Source: Variovorax flavidus
GTDB taxonomy: Bacteria; Pseudomonadota; Gammaproteobacteria; Burkholderiales; Burkholderiaceae_C
DNA length: 64,000 nucleotides
Assembly (NCBI RefSeq): GCF_030317145.1
Contig: NZ_JASZYE010000003.1
Coordinates: 124,001 to 188,000, forward strand
Direction of reading: 5' to 3'
Shown: in pieces, positions 9,412-17,215 of the stretch
Layout: each line of letters opens with the position of its first letter
How positions within the stretch are numbered: the first letter of the stretch is position 1
The notes under the pieces: generated by a model
Told to the model about the DNA's origin: nothing
What the model saw: only the letters and a program-made list of their open reading frames with translations
Database searches by the model: none
Translations under genes and position numbers: made by a program

Positions 9412-9861
9412 TCAAGCCTCGATCAGGTCGAAACTGGTCGTGATTTCTGCGGTCTTGGCCAGCATGACGCTGGCCGAGCAATAGGTGTCGTGGCTCAACG
9501 CGATCGCCCGTTCGACGGCCGCTGTCGGAATGCCTTTGCCCGCCACAGTGAAATGCATGTGGATCTTTGTAAAGACCTTGGGGTCCTTTTCGGCGCGTTC
9601 GCTGGTCAGCTTGACACTGCAACGCTCCACCTTGTGGCGTCCGCGCTTCAGGATGAGCACCACGTCGTAGGCCGTGCACCCGCCGGTGCCCGCCAACAGG
9701 GTTTCCATCGGGCGGGCGGCGAGGTTCTGCCCGCCGTTCTCGGGCTTTGCGCTGTCGGGCGCTCCATCCATCATGAGGACATGGCCCGTGCCGGTTTCGG
9801 CGACGAATCCCATCGCCGACCGCGTGCCGGTGTTGCCGGTCCAACTCACTGTGCATTCCAT
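9412..9861 (-). CDS. OsmC family protein (peroxide-reducing or YhfA-like)
   Basis: 149 aa. The two cysteines of the OsmC/Ohr fold are present: Cys62 in GTGGCTAYDV and Cys128 in YCSASVML. The family reduces organic peroxides, though the YhfA subgroup is less well characterised. Spacing of the cysteines and the PMETLLAGTGGC motif favour the YhfA-like subgroup over Ohr. It is transcribed away from the candidate sRNA at 9977, so the palindrome at 9940 could serve both. Confidence 0.88.
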   Translation of the reverse strand: MECTVSWTGNTGTRSAMGFVAETGTGHVLMMDGAPDSAKPENGGQNLAARPMETLLAGTGGCTAYDVVLILKRGRHKVERCSVKLTSERAEKDPKVFTKIHMHFTVAGKGIPTAAVERAIALSHDTYCSASVMLAKTAEITTSFDLIEA

Positions 9862-9939
9862 CTTTGCTGACTCCAGGACGCGCGATGGAGGTCAAAAACT
9901 CTCATCGGCGTGATTTAGTGTTCGAAAAGCGCCACTCGC

Positions 9940-9956
9940 TTGTTGCAATGCAACAA
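9940..9956. promoter_or_regulatory. Perfect palindrome overlapping an sRNA promoter
   Basis: TTGTTGCA-A-TGCAACAA, 8-bp arms around one base. The -35 hexamer TTGCAA (9943-9948) lies inside it, so a bound regulator would cover the promoter of the transcript starting near 9977. The same half-site recurs at 8656-8671. Confidence 0.6.
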
Positions 9957-9970
9957 ACAGTCGATATACT
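9943..9970 (+). promoter_or_regulatory. Sigma-70 type promoter of the candidate sRNA
   Basis: -35 TTGCAA (9943-9948), 16-base spacer, -10 TATACT (9965-9970), giving a start near 9977. This is one of the best promoter matches in the window and no protein start follows within 130 bases. Confidence 0.7.
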
Positions 9971-9976
9971 TTATTT

Positions 9977-10068
9977 CATTGCACACCGACACGTGTGCGC
10001 AGGTTGTCTCCTCCACCCTCCCAATTGGTGGATTTAGCCCCGAGCCGCAAGGCCCGGGGCTTTTTTCT
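9977..10068 (+). ncRNA. Candidate trans-acting small RNA with two anti-Shine-Dalgarno segments
   Basis: About 90 nt, between a good promoter and a strong intrinsic terminator. Hairpin 1 is GCACAC/GTGTGC (9981-9986 with 9993-9998). An unpaired stretch holds CUCCUCC (10008-10014). Hairpin 2 is CCACC/GGTGG (10013-10017 with 10027-10031) with CUCCC in its loop. The terminator follows at 10036-10068. C-rich loops facing ribosome-binding sites are a known design of Hfq-dependent sRNAs. It could instead be an attenuated ilvA leader, since ilvA is the next plus-strand gene. Confidence 0.6.
10036..10068 (+). terminator. Rho-independent terminator ahead of ilvA
   Basis: An 11-position stem (10036-10046 with 10051-10061, one A-C mismatch; AGCCCCG pairs CGGGGCT) closes a GCAA tetraloop and is followed by TTTTTCTT. 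It ends the candidate sRNA, 46 bases before the ilvA start. Confidence 0.88.
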
Positions 10069-10098
10069 TGGCGGCTCCAGCCCCTGCATCGGCCGGCC

Positions 10099-10104
10099 TA
10101 TGAT
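10099..10104 (+). promoter_or_regulatory. Probable -10 element of ilvA, near-leaderless transcript
   Basis: TATGAT lies 9 bases before the ilvA ATG with no Shine-Dalgarno sequence between, so the mRNA would start at or within a few bases of the start codon. No clear -35 was seen. Confidence 0.45.
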
Positions 10105-10113
10105 CGCGGCCCT

Positions 10114-11667
10114 ATGTCCACGCCGACCACGCCTCTCACTCCCGCCGACTACCTGAAGAAAATCCTCACCGCGCGCGTCTACGACGTGGCGGTGGAATCG
10201 GCCCTCGAGCCGGCGCGCGCGCTGAGCGCAAGGCTCGGCAACACCGTGCTGCTCAAGCGCGAGGACCAGCAACCCGTCTTCAGCTTCAAGCTGCGTGGCG
10301 CGTACAACAAGATGGTGCAACTGAGCGAAGAACAGCTCACGAAAGGCGTGATCTGCGCGTCGGCCGGCAACCATGCCCAGGGCGTGGCCCTCAGCGCCCA
10401 CAAGCTGGGTGTCCGCGCGGTCGTCGTGATGCCCGTCACCACGCCCCAACTGAAGGTCGATGCCGTTCGCGCCCTCGGCGGCGAAGTGCATCTGCACGGC
10501 GACAGCTATTCGGACGCGTATGCGTATGCGGTCGAGCAGCAAAAGCAGCACGGGCTGACCTTTGTCCACCCCTTCGACGACCCGGATGTGATCGCCGGCC
10601 AAGGCACCATCGCGATGGAGATCCTCCGCCAGCACCAAGGGCCGCTGGACGCCGTTTTCGTCGCCATCGGCGGGGGCGGATTGATTTCCGGCGTGGCCAA
10701 CTACATCAAGGCCGTGCGCCCCGAGATCAAGGTCATCGGCGTGCAGATGAACGATTCGGACGCGATGATGCAGTCGGTCGCGGCCCATGAGCGGGTGACG
10801 CTGCCCGATGTCGGCCTCTTCTCTGACGGCACTGCTGTCAAGCTGGTCGGCGAGGAAACCTTCCGCATCGCGAGCGACCTGGTGGACGAGTTCATCACGG
10901 TCGACACCGACGCGGTCTGCGCCGGCATCAAGGATGTGTTCATCGACACGCGCAGCATCGTCGAACCCGCGGGTGCGCTCGCCGTGGCTGCGATCAAGCA
11001 GTATGTCGAGGAGCGTGGCACGCGCGGCGAAACCTACGCGGCCATCCTCTGCGGCGCGAACATGAATTTCGACCGCCTCCGCTTCGTCGCAGAGCGGGCC
11101 GAGGTGGGCGAGGAACGCGAGGGGCTGTTCGCCGTGACGATCCCCGAGGAGCGGGGCAGCTTCCGGCGCTTCTGCGAGCTGGTCGGCCAGTTGCCGGGCG
11201 CATCGCGCAACGTGACGGAGTTCAACTACCGGATCAGCGATTCGAAGGAGGCCCACGTCTTCGTCGGCCTGACGACGACCACGCGAGGCGAATCGAAGAC
11301 GATCGCAGACACCTTTGTTGCGCACGGTTTCGGCGCCATCGACCTCACGCACGACGAACTCGCCAAGGAGCACATCCGCCATCTGGTCGGCGGCCGCACC
11401 GGCCTCGCGAAGGACGAACGCCTGCTGCGCTTCGTATTCCCGGAGCGTCCTGGTGCGCTGCTGAAGTTCCTGAGCCTGTTGCGGCCCAACTGGAACATCA
11501 GTCTCTTTCACTACCGGAACCAGGGCGCCGACTACGGACGCATCCTCGTCGGACTGCAGGTGCCAGGCGCGGACAACGAGGCCTTCGACGAATTCCTCCA
11601 GGCGCTGGGCTATCCCTTCGTGGAAGAGACCGCCAACCCGGCGTACCGGCTGTTCCTGCAGGCCTGA
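10114..11667 (+). CDS. ilvA: Threonine ammonia-lyase, biosynthetic
   Basis: 517 aa PLP enzyme that deaminates threonine to 2-oxobutanoate, the first step to isoleucine. The PLP lysine is Lys59 in SFKLRGAYNK, and the glycine loop GGGGLISG binds the cofactor phosphate. The C-terminal ~180 residues carry two ACT-like regulatory domains, the form that is feedback-inhibited by isoleucine. The open frame extends back to 9940, but ATG 10114 matches the family start (STPTTPLTPADYLKK) and sits just behind a TATGAT box. Confidence 0.95.
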   Translation: MSTPTTPLTPADYLKKILTARVYDVAVESALEPARALSARLGNTVLLKREDQQPVFSFKLRGAYNKMVQLSEEQLTKGVICASAGNHAQGVALSAHKLGVRAVVVMPVTTPQLKVDAVRALGGEVHLHGDSYSDAYAYAVEQQKQHGLTFVHPFDDPDVIAGQGTIAMEILRQHQGPLDAVFVAIGGGGLISGVANYIKAVRPEIKVIGVQMNDSDAMMQSVAAHERVTLPDVGLFSDGTAVKLVGEETFRIASDLVDEFITVDTDAVCAGIKDVFIDTRSIVEPAGALAVAAIKQYVEERGTRGETYAAILCGANMNFDRLRFVAERAEVGEEREGLFAVTIPEERGSFRRFCELVGQLPGASRNVTEFNYRISDSKEAHVFVGLTTTTRGESKTIADTFVAHGFGAIDLTHDELAKEHIRHLVGGRTGLAKDERLLRFVFPERPGALLKFLSLLRPNWNISLFHYRNQGADYGRILVGLQVPGADNEAFDEFLQALGYPFVEETANPAYRLFLQA

Positions 11668-11673
11668 AGACCC

Positions 11674-12207
11674 TTATCGAACCGGGGCGACGGGCGCGCC
11701 AGGCGCGGCGGGCGCAATGACGGGAGGCGGCGAAGACAAGGCGGGCGGCGTCATCACCGCCAACGGCCGCGTCGGCAACTGCAAGGTGAAAGCCAACGCC
11801 GAATTCGCACTGGCACCGAAGGACGCGGCACGCGTCGTGACCGACTGGAGCACATAGCCTTCCTCGACCTTGGCGCCCACACGGAACGGCTTCGCCGGCT
11901 TGCCGTCTACGGCAATGAGCGCCGCGCCTTGCCCGTCGCTGTCCGCCACCACGCCGAGCAGCGCGAAGCGGCTCGCGGCTTCGGGCGCGGCCACCACCGC
12001 GGCCTGAGTCGGCACGGCACCCAGCAACTGGGCGACCGCGGCCGGATCGGCGGCCGCCTGAGGCGTGGCCACAGCGGGCGGCGCGATGGCGTCCGATGGT
12101 GCGGCCAGCCTCAGTCCCCAGAACACGATGCTCGCGGCCGCAAGCGCCCAGAGACCAGTGGTCGCCGTGGCCACGGGCCAGCGGGCAGGAGCGTAGGGAA
12201 CTGACAT
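11674..12207 (-). CDS. gspC: Type II secretion protein GspC, short form
   Basis: 177 aa, bitopic inner-membrane protein linking the secretin GspD to the inner platform. One TM helix lies at about residues 17-33 (LWALAAASIVFWGLRLA). The homology region ASRFALLGVVADSDGQGAALIAVDGK is present. The protein ends in a Pro/Ala-rich tail (PAAPGAPVAPVR) with no PDZ domain, so it is shorter than the enterobacterial GspC (about 270 aa or more). It is divergent from gspG, as in Burkholderia gsp clusters. Confidence 0.85.
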   Translation of the reverse strand: MSVPYAPARWPVATATTGLWALAAASIVFWGLRLAAPSDAIAPPAVATPQAAADPAAVAQLLGAVPTQAAVVAAPEAASRFALLGVVADSDGQGAALIAVDGKPAKPFRVGAKVEEGYVLQSVTTRAASFGASANSALAFTLQLPTRPLAVMTPPALSSPPPVIAPAAPGAPVAPVR

Positions 12208-12215
12208 GGGGCCGG

Positions 12216-12221
12216 ATTATC
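12216..12221 (-). promoter_or_regulatory. Probable -10 element of gspC, near-leaderless transcript
   Basis: On the minus strand GATAAT is followed by eight G/C bases and then the gspC ATG at 12207. There is no Shine-Dalgarno sequence. The arrangement mirrors that before ilvA. Confidence 0.45.
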
Positions 12222-12272
12222 ATTCAGTGAACGCGGCACGTGCTGCCTCCCCGACGCTCTCACCACATCTTC

Positions 12273-12713
12273 ATGCCCCTTTCTCACCGTTCTCTTTCGC
12301 GCGCGATCCAACGCGGCTTCACCCTGATCGAGCTGATGGTCGTCCTGGTGATCATCGGCGTGCTCGCCGCGCTGATCGTGCCGAACGTCATCGAGCGCGC
12401 GGACGACGCCCGCGTGACGGCGGCCAAGACCGACGTCAACAACCTGATGCAGGCGCTCAAGCTCTACCGGCTCGACAACCAGCGCTACCCCACGGCCGAA
12501 CAGGGCCTGCAGGCGCTGCTCACGCGGCCGACGAACGGCCCGGCAGCCCCCAACTGGAAGCCTTACGTCGAAAAGCTCCCGAACGACCCGTGGGGCCGTC
12601 CCTACCAGTACATGAACCCGGGCATCAAGGGCGAGATCGATGTGCTTTCGCTCGGCGCCGACGGCCAGCCTGGCGGCGAAGGCAAGAATGCCGACATCGG
12701 CAGCTGGCAGTAA
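12273..12713 (+). CDS. gspG: Type II secretion major pseudopilin GspG
   Basis: 146 aa. The prepilin peptidase site is QRG/FTLIELMVVLVII, with Glu at mature position 5 and a hydrophobic helix. The C-terminal motif (PNDPWGRPYQYMNPG, DVLSLGADGQPGG) is that of GspG, which forms the pseudopilus. The ATG at 12273 gives a 14-residue leader. It starts the gspG-H-I-J-K run. Confidence 0.96.
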   Translation: MPLSHRSLSRAIQRGFTLIELMVVLVIIGVLAALIVPNVIERADDARVTAAKTDVNNLMQALKLYRLDNQRYPTAEQGLQALLTRPTNGPAAPNWKPYVEKLPNDPWGRPYQYMNPGIKGEIDVLSLGADGQPGGEGKNADIGSWQ

Positions 12714-13191
12714 GGCGCGCTGCCGTCTCTCCGAAAGCGCTCGCCGCAGGACTGGCGGGTTCACGCTGCTCGAACTGCTGGTCGTCATCGCCATCATTGC
12801 CCTGGCCACGGCCGGGGTCGGAATGGCGATGCGTGATTCCGGCCAGGCCACGCTCGACCGCGAGGCCGAGCGGCTCGCAGCCCTGCTCGAGGCCGCCCGC
12901 GCGCAATCGCGCGCTGCCGGGGTCGCGGTCCGCTGGCGCCCCACGCCCGACGGGCCCGGCAATTTCAGCTTCGATGGACTGCCATCCAACTCTCTCCCAA
13001 CCGCATGGCTCGCCGACGGCATCACGGCCCAGCCGATGAGCGCAGACGGCGTTGCCGTGCCTGCACTGCAACTGGGGCCCGATCCGATCATCGCGGCGCA
13101 ACAGGTGCTGATCACGTCCGACGGCTCGCCGAGCCGCAGCCTGCGCATCGGCACCGACGGGCTGCGTCCCTTTGCGGTGGTTTCGCCGTGA
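12688..13191 (+). CDS. gspH: Type II secretion minor pseudopilin GspH
   Basis: 167 aa with the pseudopilin leader RRRTGG/FTLLELLVVIAIIALATAG. The chosen ATG overlaps gspG by 26 bases and gives a 29-residue basic leader; no closer ATG precedes the cleavage site, so the start is uncertain. GspH is a minor pseudopilin at the pseudopilus tip. The end overlaps the gspI GTG start. Confidence 0.88.
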   Translation: MPTSAAGSKARCRLSESARRRTGGFTLLELLVVIAIIALATAGVGMAMRDSGQATLDREAERLAALLEAARAQSRAAGVAVRWRPTPDGPGNFSFDGLPSNSLPTAWLADGITAQPMSADGVAVPALQLGPDPIIAAQQVLITSDGSPSRSLRIGTDGLRPFAVVSP

Positions 13192-13562
13192 AGCAGCGGC
13201 GCCGCAGCCCCATGCTCGGCTTCACGCTGATCGAGGTGCTGGTCGCCCTGGGCATCGTCGCCATTGCGCTGATGGCGGGCACGCAGGCGACGATGGCGCT
13301 CACGCGCAACGCCCAACGCCAGTCCGACGTGATGCTGGCCCAGATGTGCGCGGAGAACGAACTCATCAAGGCCCGCCTGGCGCGGCAACTCCCCGCTGTC
13401 GGCGATGCGGGCCTGGTCTGCACCCAGGCCAATGTGAGCTTTGGCGTCACGGTCTCGACCACGCCGACGTTGAACCCCAACTTCCGCCGCGTCGACGTGC
13501 AGGTTCGCGATGCCGACGAGGCGCCGGTGCTGCGGCTTTCCACCGTGGTGGGGCGCTACTGA
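13188..13562 (+). CDS. gspI: Type II secretion minor pseudopilin GspI
   Basis: 124 aa from a GTG that overlaps the gspH stop (GTGA). The leader KQRRRSPMLG/FTLIEVLVALGIVAIALMAG is a canonical prepilin signal. A later ATG at 13212 would leave almost no leader, so GTG is preferred. GspI starts the tip complex with GspJ and GspK. Confidence 0.9.
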   Translation: MKQRRRSPMLGFTLIEVLVALGIVAIALMAGTQATMALTRNAQRQSDVMLAQMCAENELIKARLARQLPAVGDAGLVCTQANVSFGVTVSTTPTLNPNFRRVDVQVRDADEAPVLRLSTVVGRY

Positions 13563-14206
13563 TGCGCAGGTCGCGCGGCTTCACACTGATCGAGTTGCTG
13601 GTCGCGATCTCGGTCATGGCGCTGCTCGCGATCATGAGTTGGCGCGGCCTCGACGGCATGGCGCGCGCGCAGGCCCAGAACCGCGAGCGCGGCGACGCCG
13701 TGCTCACGCTGCAGACCACGCTGACGCAATGGGGCGCCGATCTCGACGCCACCGTGGCGCTGTCGCAGACCCGCGCCATGGACTGGAACGGCCGCGTGTT
13801 TCGGCTCACCCGGCGCAGCACCGACGGCGGCACGCCGCGCGTCTACGTGGTGGCCTGGACCTTGCGCACCGACGCTGCCGCCGGCACGCACTGGCGCCGT
13901 TGGCAGTCGCCCGGCTTCACCACGCGCGCCGAGTGGCAGCAGGCCTGGGACCGTGCCGCCGCCTGGGCGGAGAACGGCAGCAACGAGGCCCACGACGCGG
14001 AGGTCGACCTGATGCCGGCCGACGGCTGGCAGATCTACTACTTCCGCAGCGACAACTGGTCGCCCGCCGTCAGCGCCGAAGCCCTGGGAACCACGCCCGT
14101 GCCGGACGGGGTGCGGCTGGTCCTGAGCCTGCCGCCGGGGCCGGCGCTCGCGGGCGTGATCACGCGCGACTGGGTGCGGCCCTCGTTGACGGTGCCCAAG
14201 ACATGA
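13562..14206 (+). CDS. gspJ: Type II secretion minor pseudopilin GspJ
   Basis: 214 aa with prepilin leader MRRSRG/FTLIELLVAISVMALLAIM. The start overlaps the gspI stop (TGATG). The downstream part with WRRWQSPGFT and DGWQIYYFRSDNW fits GspJ. It works with GspI and GspK at the pseudopilus tip. Confidence 0.92.
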   Translation: MRRSRGFTLIELLVAISVMALLAIMSWRGLDGMARAQAQNRERGDAVLTLQTTLTQWGADLDATVALSQTRAMDWNGRVFRLTRRSTDGGTPRVYVVAWTLRTDAAAGTHWRRWQSPGFTTRAEWQQAWDRAAAWAENGSNEAHDAEVDLMPADGWQIYYFRSDNWSPAVSAEALGTTPVPDGVRLVLSLPPGPALAGVITRDWVRPSLTVPKT

Positions 14207-15318
14207 AGCGCCGGACGCCCATTCCGGCTGGCGCGCGTCAACTCGGCGCCGCGCTGCTTGCCGCCATGCTCACCGTCACGCTGGTCGCGACCTTCGCGGC
14301 GGCGGCGCTCTGGCAGCAATGGCGCGCGACGGAAATCGAAGGGGCCGAGCGGGCACGGGTGCAATCGGGCTGGATCCTGCTCGGGGCGCTCGACTGGTCC
14401 CGGCTGATCCTGCGGGAGGACGCCCGCGCCGCCACTCCCACCAACGCGGCCGATCATCTGGCCGAACCGTGGGCCATCCCGCTGGAAGAAGCCAAGCTGA
14501 CCAGCTTCCTCGCGGCCGACAAGAACATCGCCAGCGACGCGCTCGAGGGGCTGCCGGACGCCTTTCTCTCGGGTCGCATCATCGACGCCCAATCCAAGCT
14601 CAACGTGATGAACCTGGTGGCAAGCGGCAAGCCGGTCGACGCGTCGGTCAAGGCCTTCGAGAAGCTCTTCCAACTGCTCGGCCTGCCCGCACAGGAAGTC
14701 CCGTTGATGGTGAGGAGCCTTCAACAGGCGCTCCCGGCCACGGCGAGCGTGGCGCCCACGACCGGAACGACGGGAACCACAGGCACAACGGGAACCACGG
14801 GCGCGACGCTCGTCACGCCGGTGCCCACGGCATCGGCGGAAACCGACACGTCCGCATCGGCCACCGGCCCCCTGATACCGCAGCACACCGCCCAATTGGT
14901 CTGGCTGGGCGTGTCACCGACGACCGCAGCGGCGCTGGAACCCTATGTCACCGTCCTGCCCGTGGGCACCGCCACGAAGCTGAACATCAACACAGCCAGC
15001 GCCGAAGCCATCTTTGCCAGCGTCCCGAAGCTGGATCTCGCGAGCGCCAAGCGGGTGGTCGAGCAGCGAAAGGCGCGGGGCTATTTCCGCACCCTCGCCG
15101 ACGCCAATGCGCTGATCCAGCAAAACTCGGCGCAGTTTGCCGAGGACCAGCACAGCATCGTCACCAGCTATTTCGAAGTCCATGCCCGGCTGCGCCTCGA
15201 AAGCGCCTGGGTGGACGAGCAGACGCTGTTGCGTCGGGACGGCATCGACGTCCGAATCGTCTGGCGGGAGCGTGGCGCAGGCGCCACGGTGGCAGCACCC
15301 AAACCCCTGAACCCGTGA
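14203..15318 (+). CDS. gspK: Type II secretion minor pseudopilin GspK with a Thr-Thr-Gly repeat insert
   Basis: 371 aa. The N-terminus (RQLGAALLAAMLTVTLVATFAAAALWQQW) is a pseudopilin helix, and the C-terminal half carries the helix-hairpin-helix-like LNINTASAEAIFASVPKLD region of GspK. Residues ~186-202 are five tandem TTG tripeptides, inserted between the two halves and followed by a Thr/Ala/Ser-rich stretch to about residue 222. The ATG overlaps the gspJ stop (ATGA). Confidence 0.92.
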   Translation: MKRRTPIPAGARQLGAALLAAMLTVTLVATFAAAALWQQWRATEIEGAERARVQSGWILLGALDWSRLILREDARAATPTNAADHLAEPWAIPLEEAKLTSFLAADKNIASDALEGLPDAFLSGRIIDAQSKLNVMNLVASGKPVDASVKAFEKLFQLLGLPAQEVPLMVRSLQQALPATASVAPTTGTTGTTGTTGTTGATLVTPVPTASAETDTSASATGPLIPQHTAQLVWLGVSPTTAAALEPYVTVLPVGTATKLNINTASAEAIFASVPKLDLASAKRVVEQRKARGYFRTLADANALIQQNSAQFAEDQHSIVTSYFEVHARLRLESAWVDEQTLLRRDGIDVRIVWRERGAGATVAAPKPLNP

Positions 15319-15439
15319 GCAACGAAACCCTTTGGATCAAGAATTAGCGCAGCGCCCGTAGCCTCTGCATCACACGCTATCAAATCTGTAGCGCCTGCGA
15401 TGACCCCACTCCTACAATACTGATCCTTTCGTTTTCTCC
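15319..15439. promoter_or_regulatory. Gap between gspK and gspL with a short inverted repeat and weak promoter
   Basis: The 121-base gap splits the gsp operon. CGCTA-tcaaatctg-TAGCG (15375-15393) is a short inverted repeat of a type common between genes in Comamonadaceae. TACAAT (15413-15418), 22 bases before gspL, could be a -10 box, but no matching -35 was found. Confidence 0.4.
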
Positions 15440-16651
15440 ATGGCCTTGCTGCTTGTAACCATTCCTCTCACACCCGGTTCGGCTGCCGCCGAATACGGCT
15501 GGGCGATGTGGTCCAGCGACGGCCGCAAGCTGCGTTCACAGGGAAGCGCGGCGCCTGCGCTCCTGCCATCGAGCGATGAAGTCATCCTTGGCGTGCCCGC
15601 TGCCGCGCTCTCATGGCACCAGGTCACCTTGCCGCAGGGCAGCATGAGCGGCGCGGTGCGCCTTCGCTCGGTGCTCAGCGGCCTGCTCGAGGACCGCCTG
15701 CTCGACGATCCCGAGTCCCTGCACTTCGCGCTGGAGCCCGGGGCCCGCGTCGGCGTTCCGGTGTGGGTGGCCGCGTGCAATCGCATCTGGCTGCGCAGCG
15801 CCGTGCAGGCACTGGAAGGCGCGGGCCGCCGCGTCACGCGGATCATTCCCGAGTTCGCGCCCCAGCCGTCCGGCGCGCCAACGATGGTTTTCGCCATCGG
15901 CGAGCCTGGCGCGGCGCTCTGCGTGGTTTGCGGCACGGACGGGGTCGCGATGCTGCCGCTCGACAGTGGCGGACTTGCGCTGGCCGGCAACCTGCCCGCC
16001 GACACCACCGCGCTGGCCGAACCCGCGGTCGCCGAACTGGCGGAAAGCGTGCTCGGCTATCGCGTGCCGATCGTCAAGCCCGCGGAACGCTGGCTCCGGG
16101 CCAGCGAGTCGCCGTGGGATCTCGCCCAGTTCGATCTCGCGTCCACCGGCCGCGCCCGCGCGAGCAAGAAGTTCGTCGCCATCTCGCGGGCGCTGTGGCA
16201 CGGGCCGCAGTGGCGCGCCGCTCGTTGGGGCGCCGCGGTCCTGGTGCTCGCGCAGCTCGTCGGCCTCAATGCGTGGGCCTGGAAAGAGCGCAACGCGCTC
16301 GACGCCAAGCGCAATGCGATGCGCAACGTGCTCACGCAGACATTCCCCTCGGTGCAACTGGTGGTCGACGCGCCCGTCCAGATGCAGCGCGAAGTCGCCG
16401 CATTGCAGCAGGCGACCGGTGGCGTCACTGCCGGCGATTTCGAACCCATGCTCGGCGCACTGGCCGCGAGCCTCCCGCGAGGGCGCGCGCCCACAGCGAT
16501 CGACTTCAGCGCCGGCCAGCTGCGATTGCGCGGCCTCGGCCTGCAAGCGGCGGAGCTCGGCAGCGTGACCACCGCCATGGCATCGCGCGGCTACAGCGCC
16601 CGCAGCGAGGGCGACCTGCTGCTGGTGCAGGCAACGGAGGCAACGCGATGA
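15440..16651 (+). CDS. gspL: Type II secretion inner-membrane protein GspL
   Basis: 403 aa. The long N-terminal cytoplasmic domain (actin-like fold) binds the GspE ATPase. A single TM helix (AAVLVLAQLVGLNAWAW) lies at about residues 262-278 and is followed by a small periplasmic ferredoxin-like domain. Order and size fit GspL. The stop overlaps the gspM start. Confidence 0.92.
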   Translation: MALLLVTIPLTPGSAAAEYGWAMWSSDGRKLRSQGSAAPALLPSSDEVILGVPAAALSWHQVTLPQGSMSGAVRLRSVLSGLLEDRLLDDPESLHFALEPGARVGVPVWVAACNRIWLRSAVQALEGAGRRVTRIIPEFAPQPSGAPTMVFAIGEPGAALCVVCGTDGVAMLPLDSGGLALAGNLPADTTALAEPAVAELAESVLGYRVPIVKPAERWLRASESPWDLAQFDLASTGRARASKKFVAISRALWHGPQWRAARWGAAVLVLAQLVGLNAWAWKERNALDAKRNAMRNVLTQTFPSVQLVVDAPVQMQREVAALQQATGGVTAGDFEPMLGALAASLPRGRAPTAIDFSAGQLRLRGLGLQAAELGSVTTAMASRGYSARSEGDLLLVQATEATR

Positions 16652-17211
16652 AGGCGCTCCAATCGCTCCAGGCGCGCCGGCAGGCCTGGTGGCTCGCACT
16701 GGAACCGCGCGAGCAACGCATGGTCGCCATCGCCGGCACGCTCGTCGTGCTGGCGCTGTTCTGGTGGCTTGCATTGGCCCCGGCGTTGCGCACGCTGTCG
16801 TCGGCCCCGGCCGAACACGCGCAGCTCGATGCCCAACTGCAGCGGATGACCAGCCTGCAAACGCAGGCCAAGGCGCTGCAATCCCAGCCGCGCGCGAACC
16901 GGGAAGACGCCATGCGCGGTCTCGAGACCTCGGTTCGCCAGAACCTCGGGCCCAACGCCCAGATGCAAGCCGCGGGCGCCGGCGAGGGCGTGACCATCGC
17001 GCTGCGCGCCGCACCGGCGGACGCGCTCGCCCAATGGTTCGGACAGGCTCGCAGCAACGCGCGCGCCGTGCCGCGCGAAGTGCACCTGACGCGCAGCACG
17101 CAGAGCACCACCCCTTCCCCATCCTCGGCCCCGTCCGGCACCGCAACGACAGGTGACTCGTCGCGCGTGCGCTGGGACGGCACCGTGGTCATGAGCCTGC
17201 CGGCACGCTGA
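16648..17211 (+). CDS. gspM: Type II secretion inner-membrane protein GspM
   Basis: 187 aa. A short cytoplasmic N-terminus with LEPREQRMVAIAG leads into one TM helix (residues ~27-46) and a periplasmic domain with a coiled segment. GspM binds GspL. The motif REQRM before the helix is typical of the family. The start is fixed by the ATGA overlap with gspL. Confidence 0.9.
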   Translation: MKALQSLQARRQAWWLALEPREQRMVAIAGTLVVLALFWWLALAPALRTLSSAPAEHAQLDAQLQRMTSLQTQAKALQSQPRANREDAMRGLETSVRQNLGPNAQMQAAGAGEGVTIALRAAPADALAQWFGQARSNARAVPREVHLTRSTQSTTPSPSSAPSGTATTGDSSRVRWDGTVVMSLPAR

Positions 17212-17215
17212 CGCC

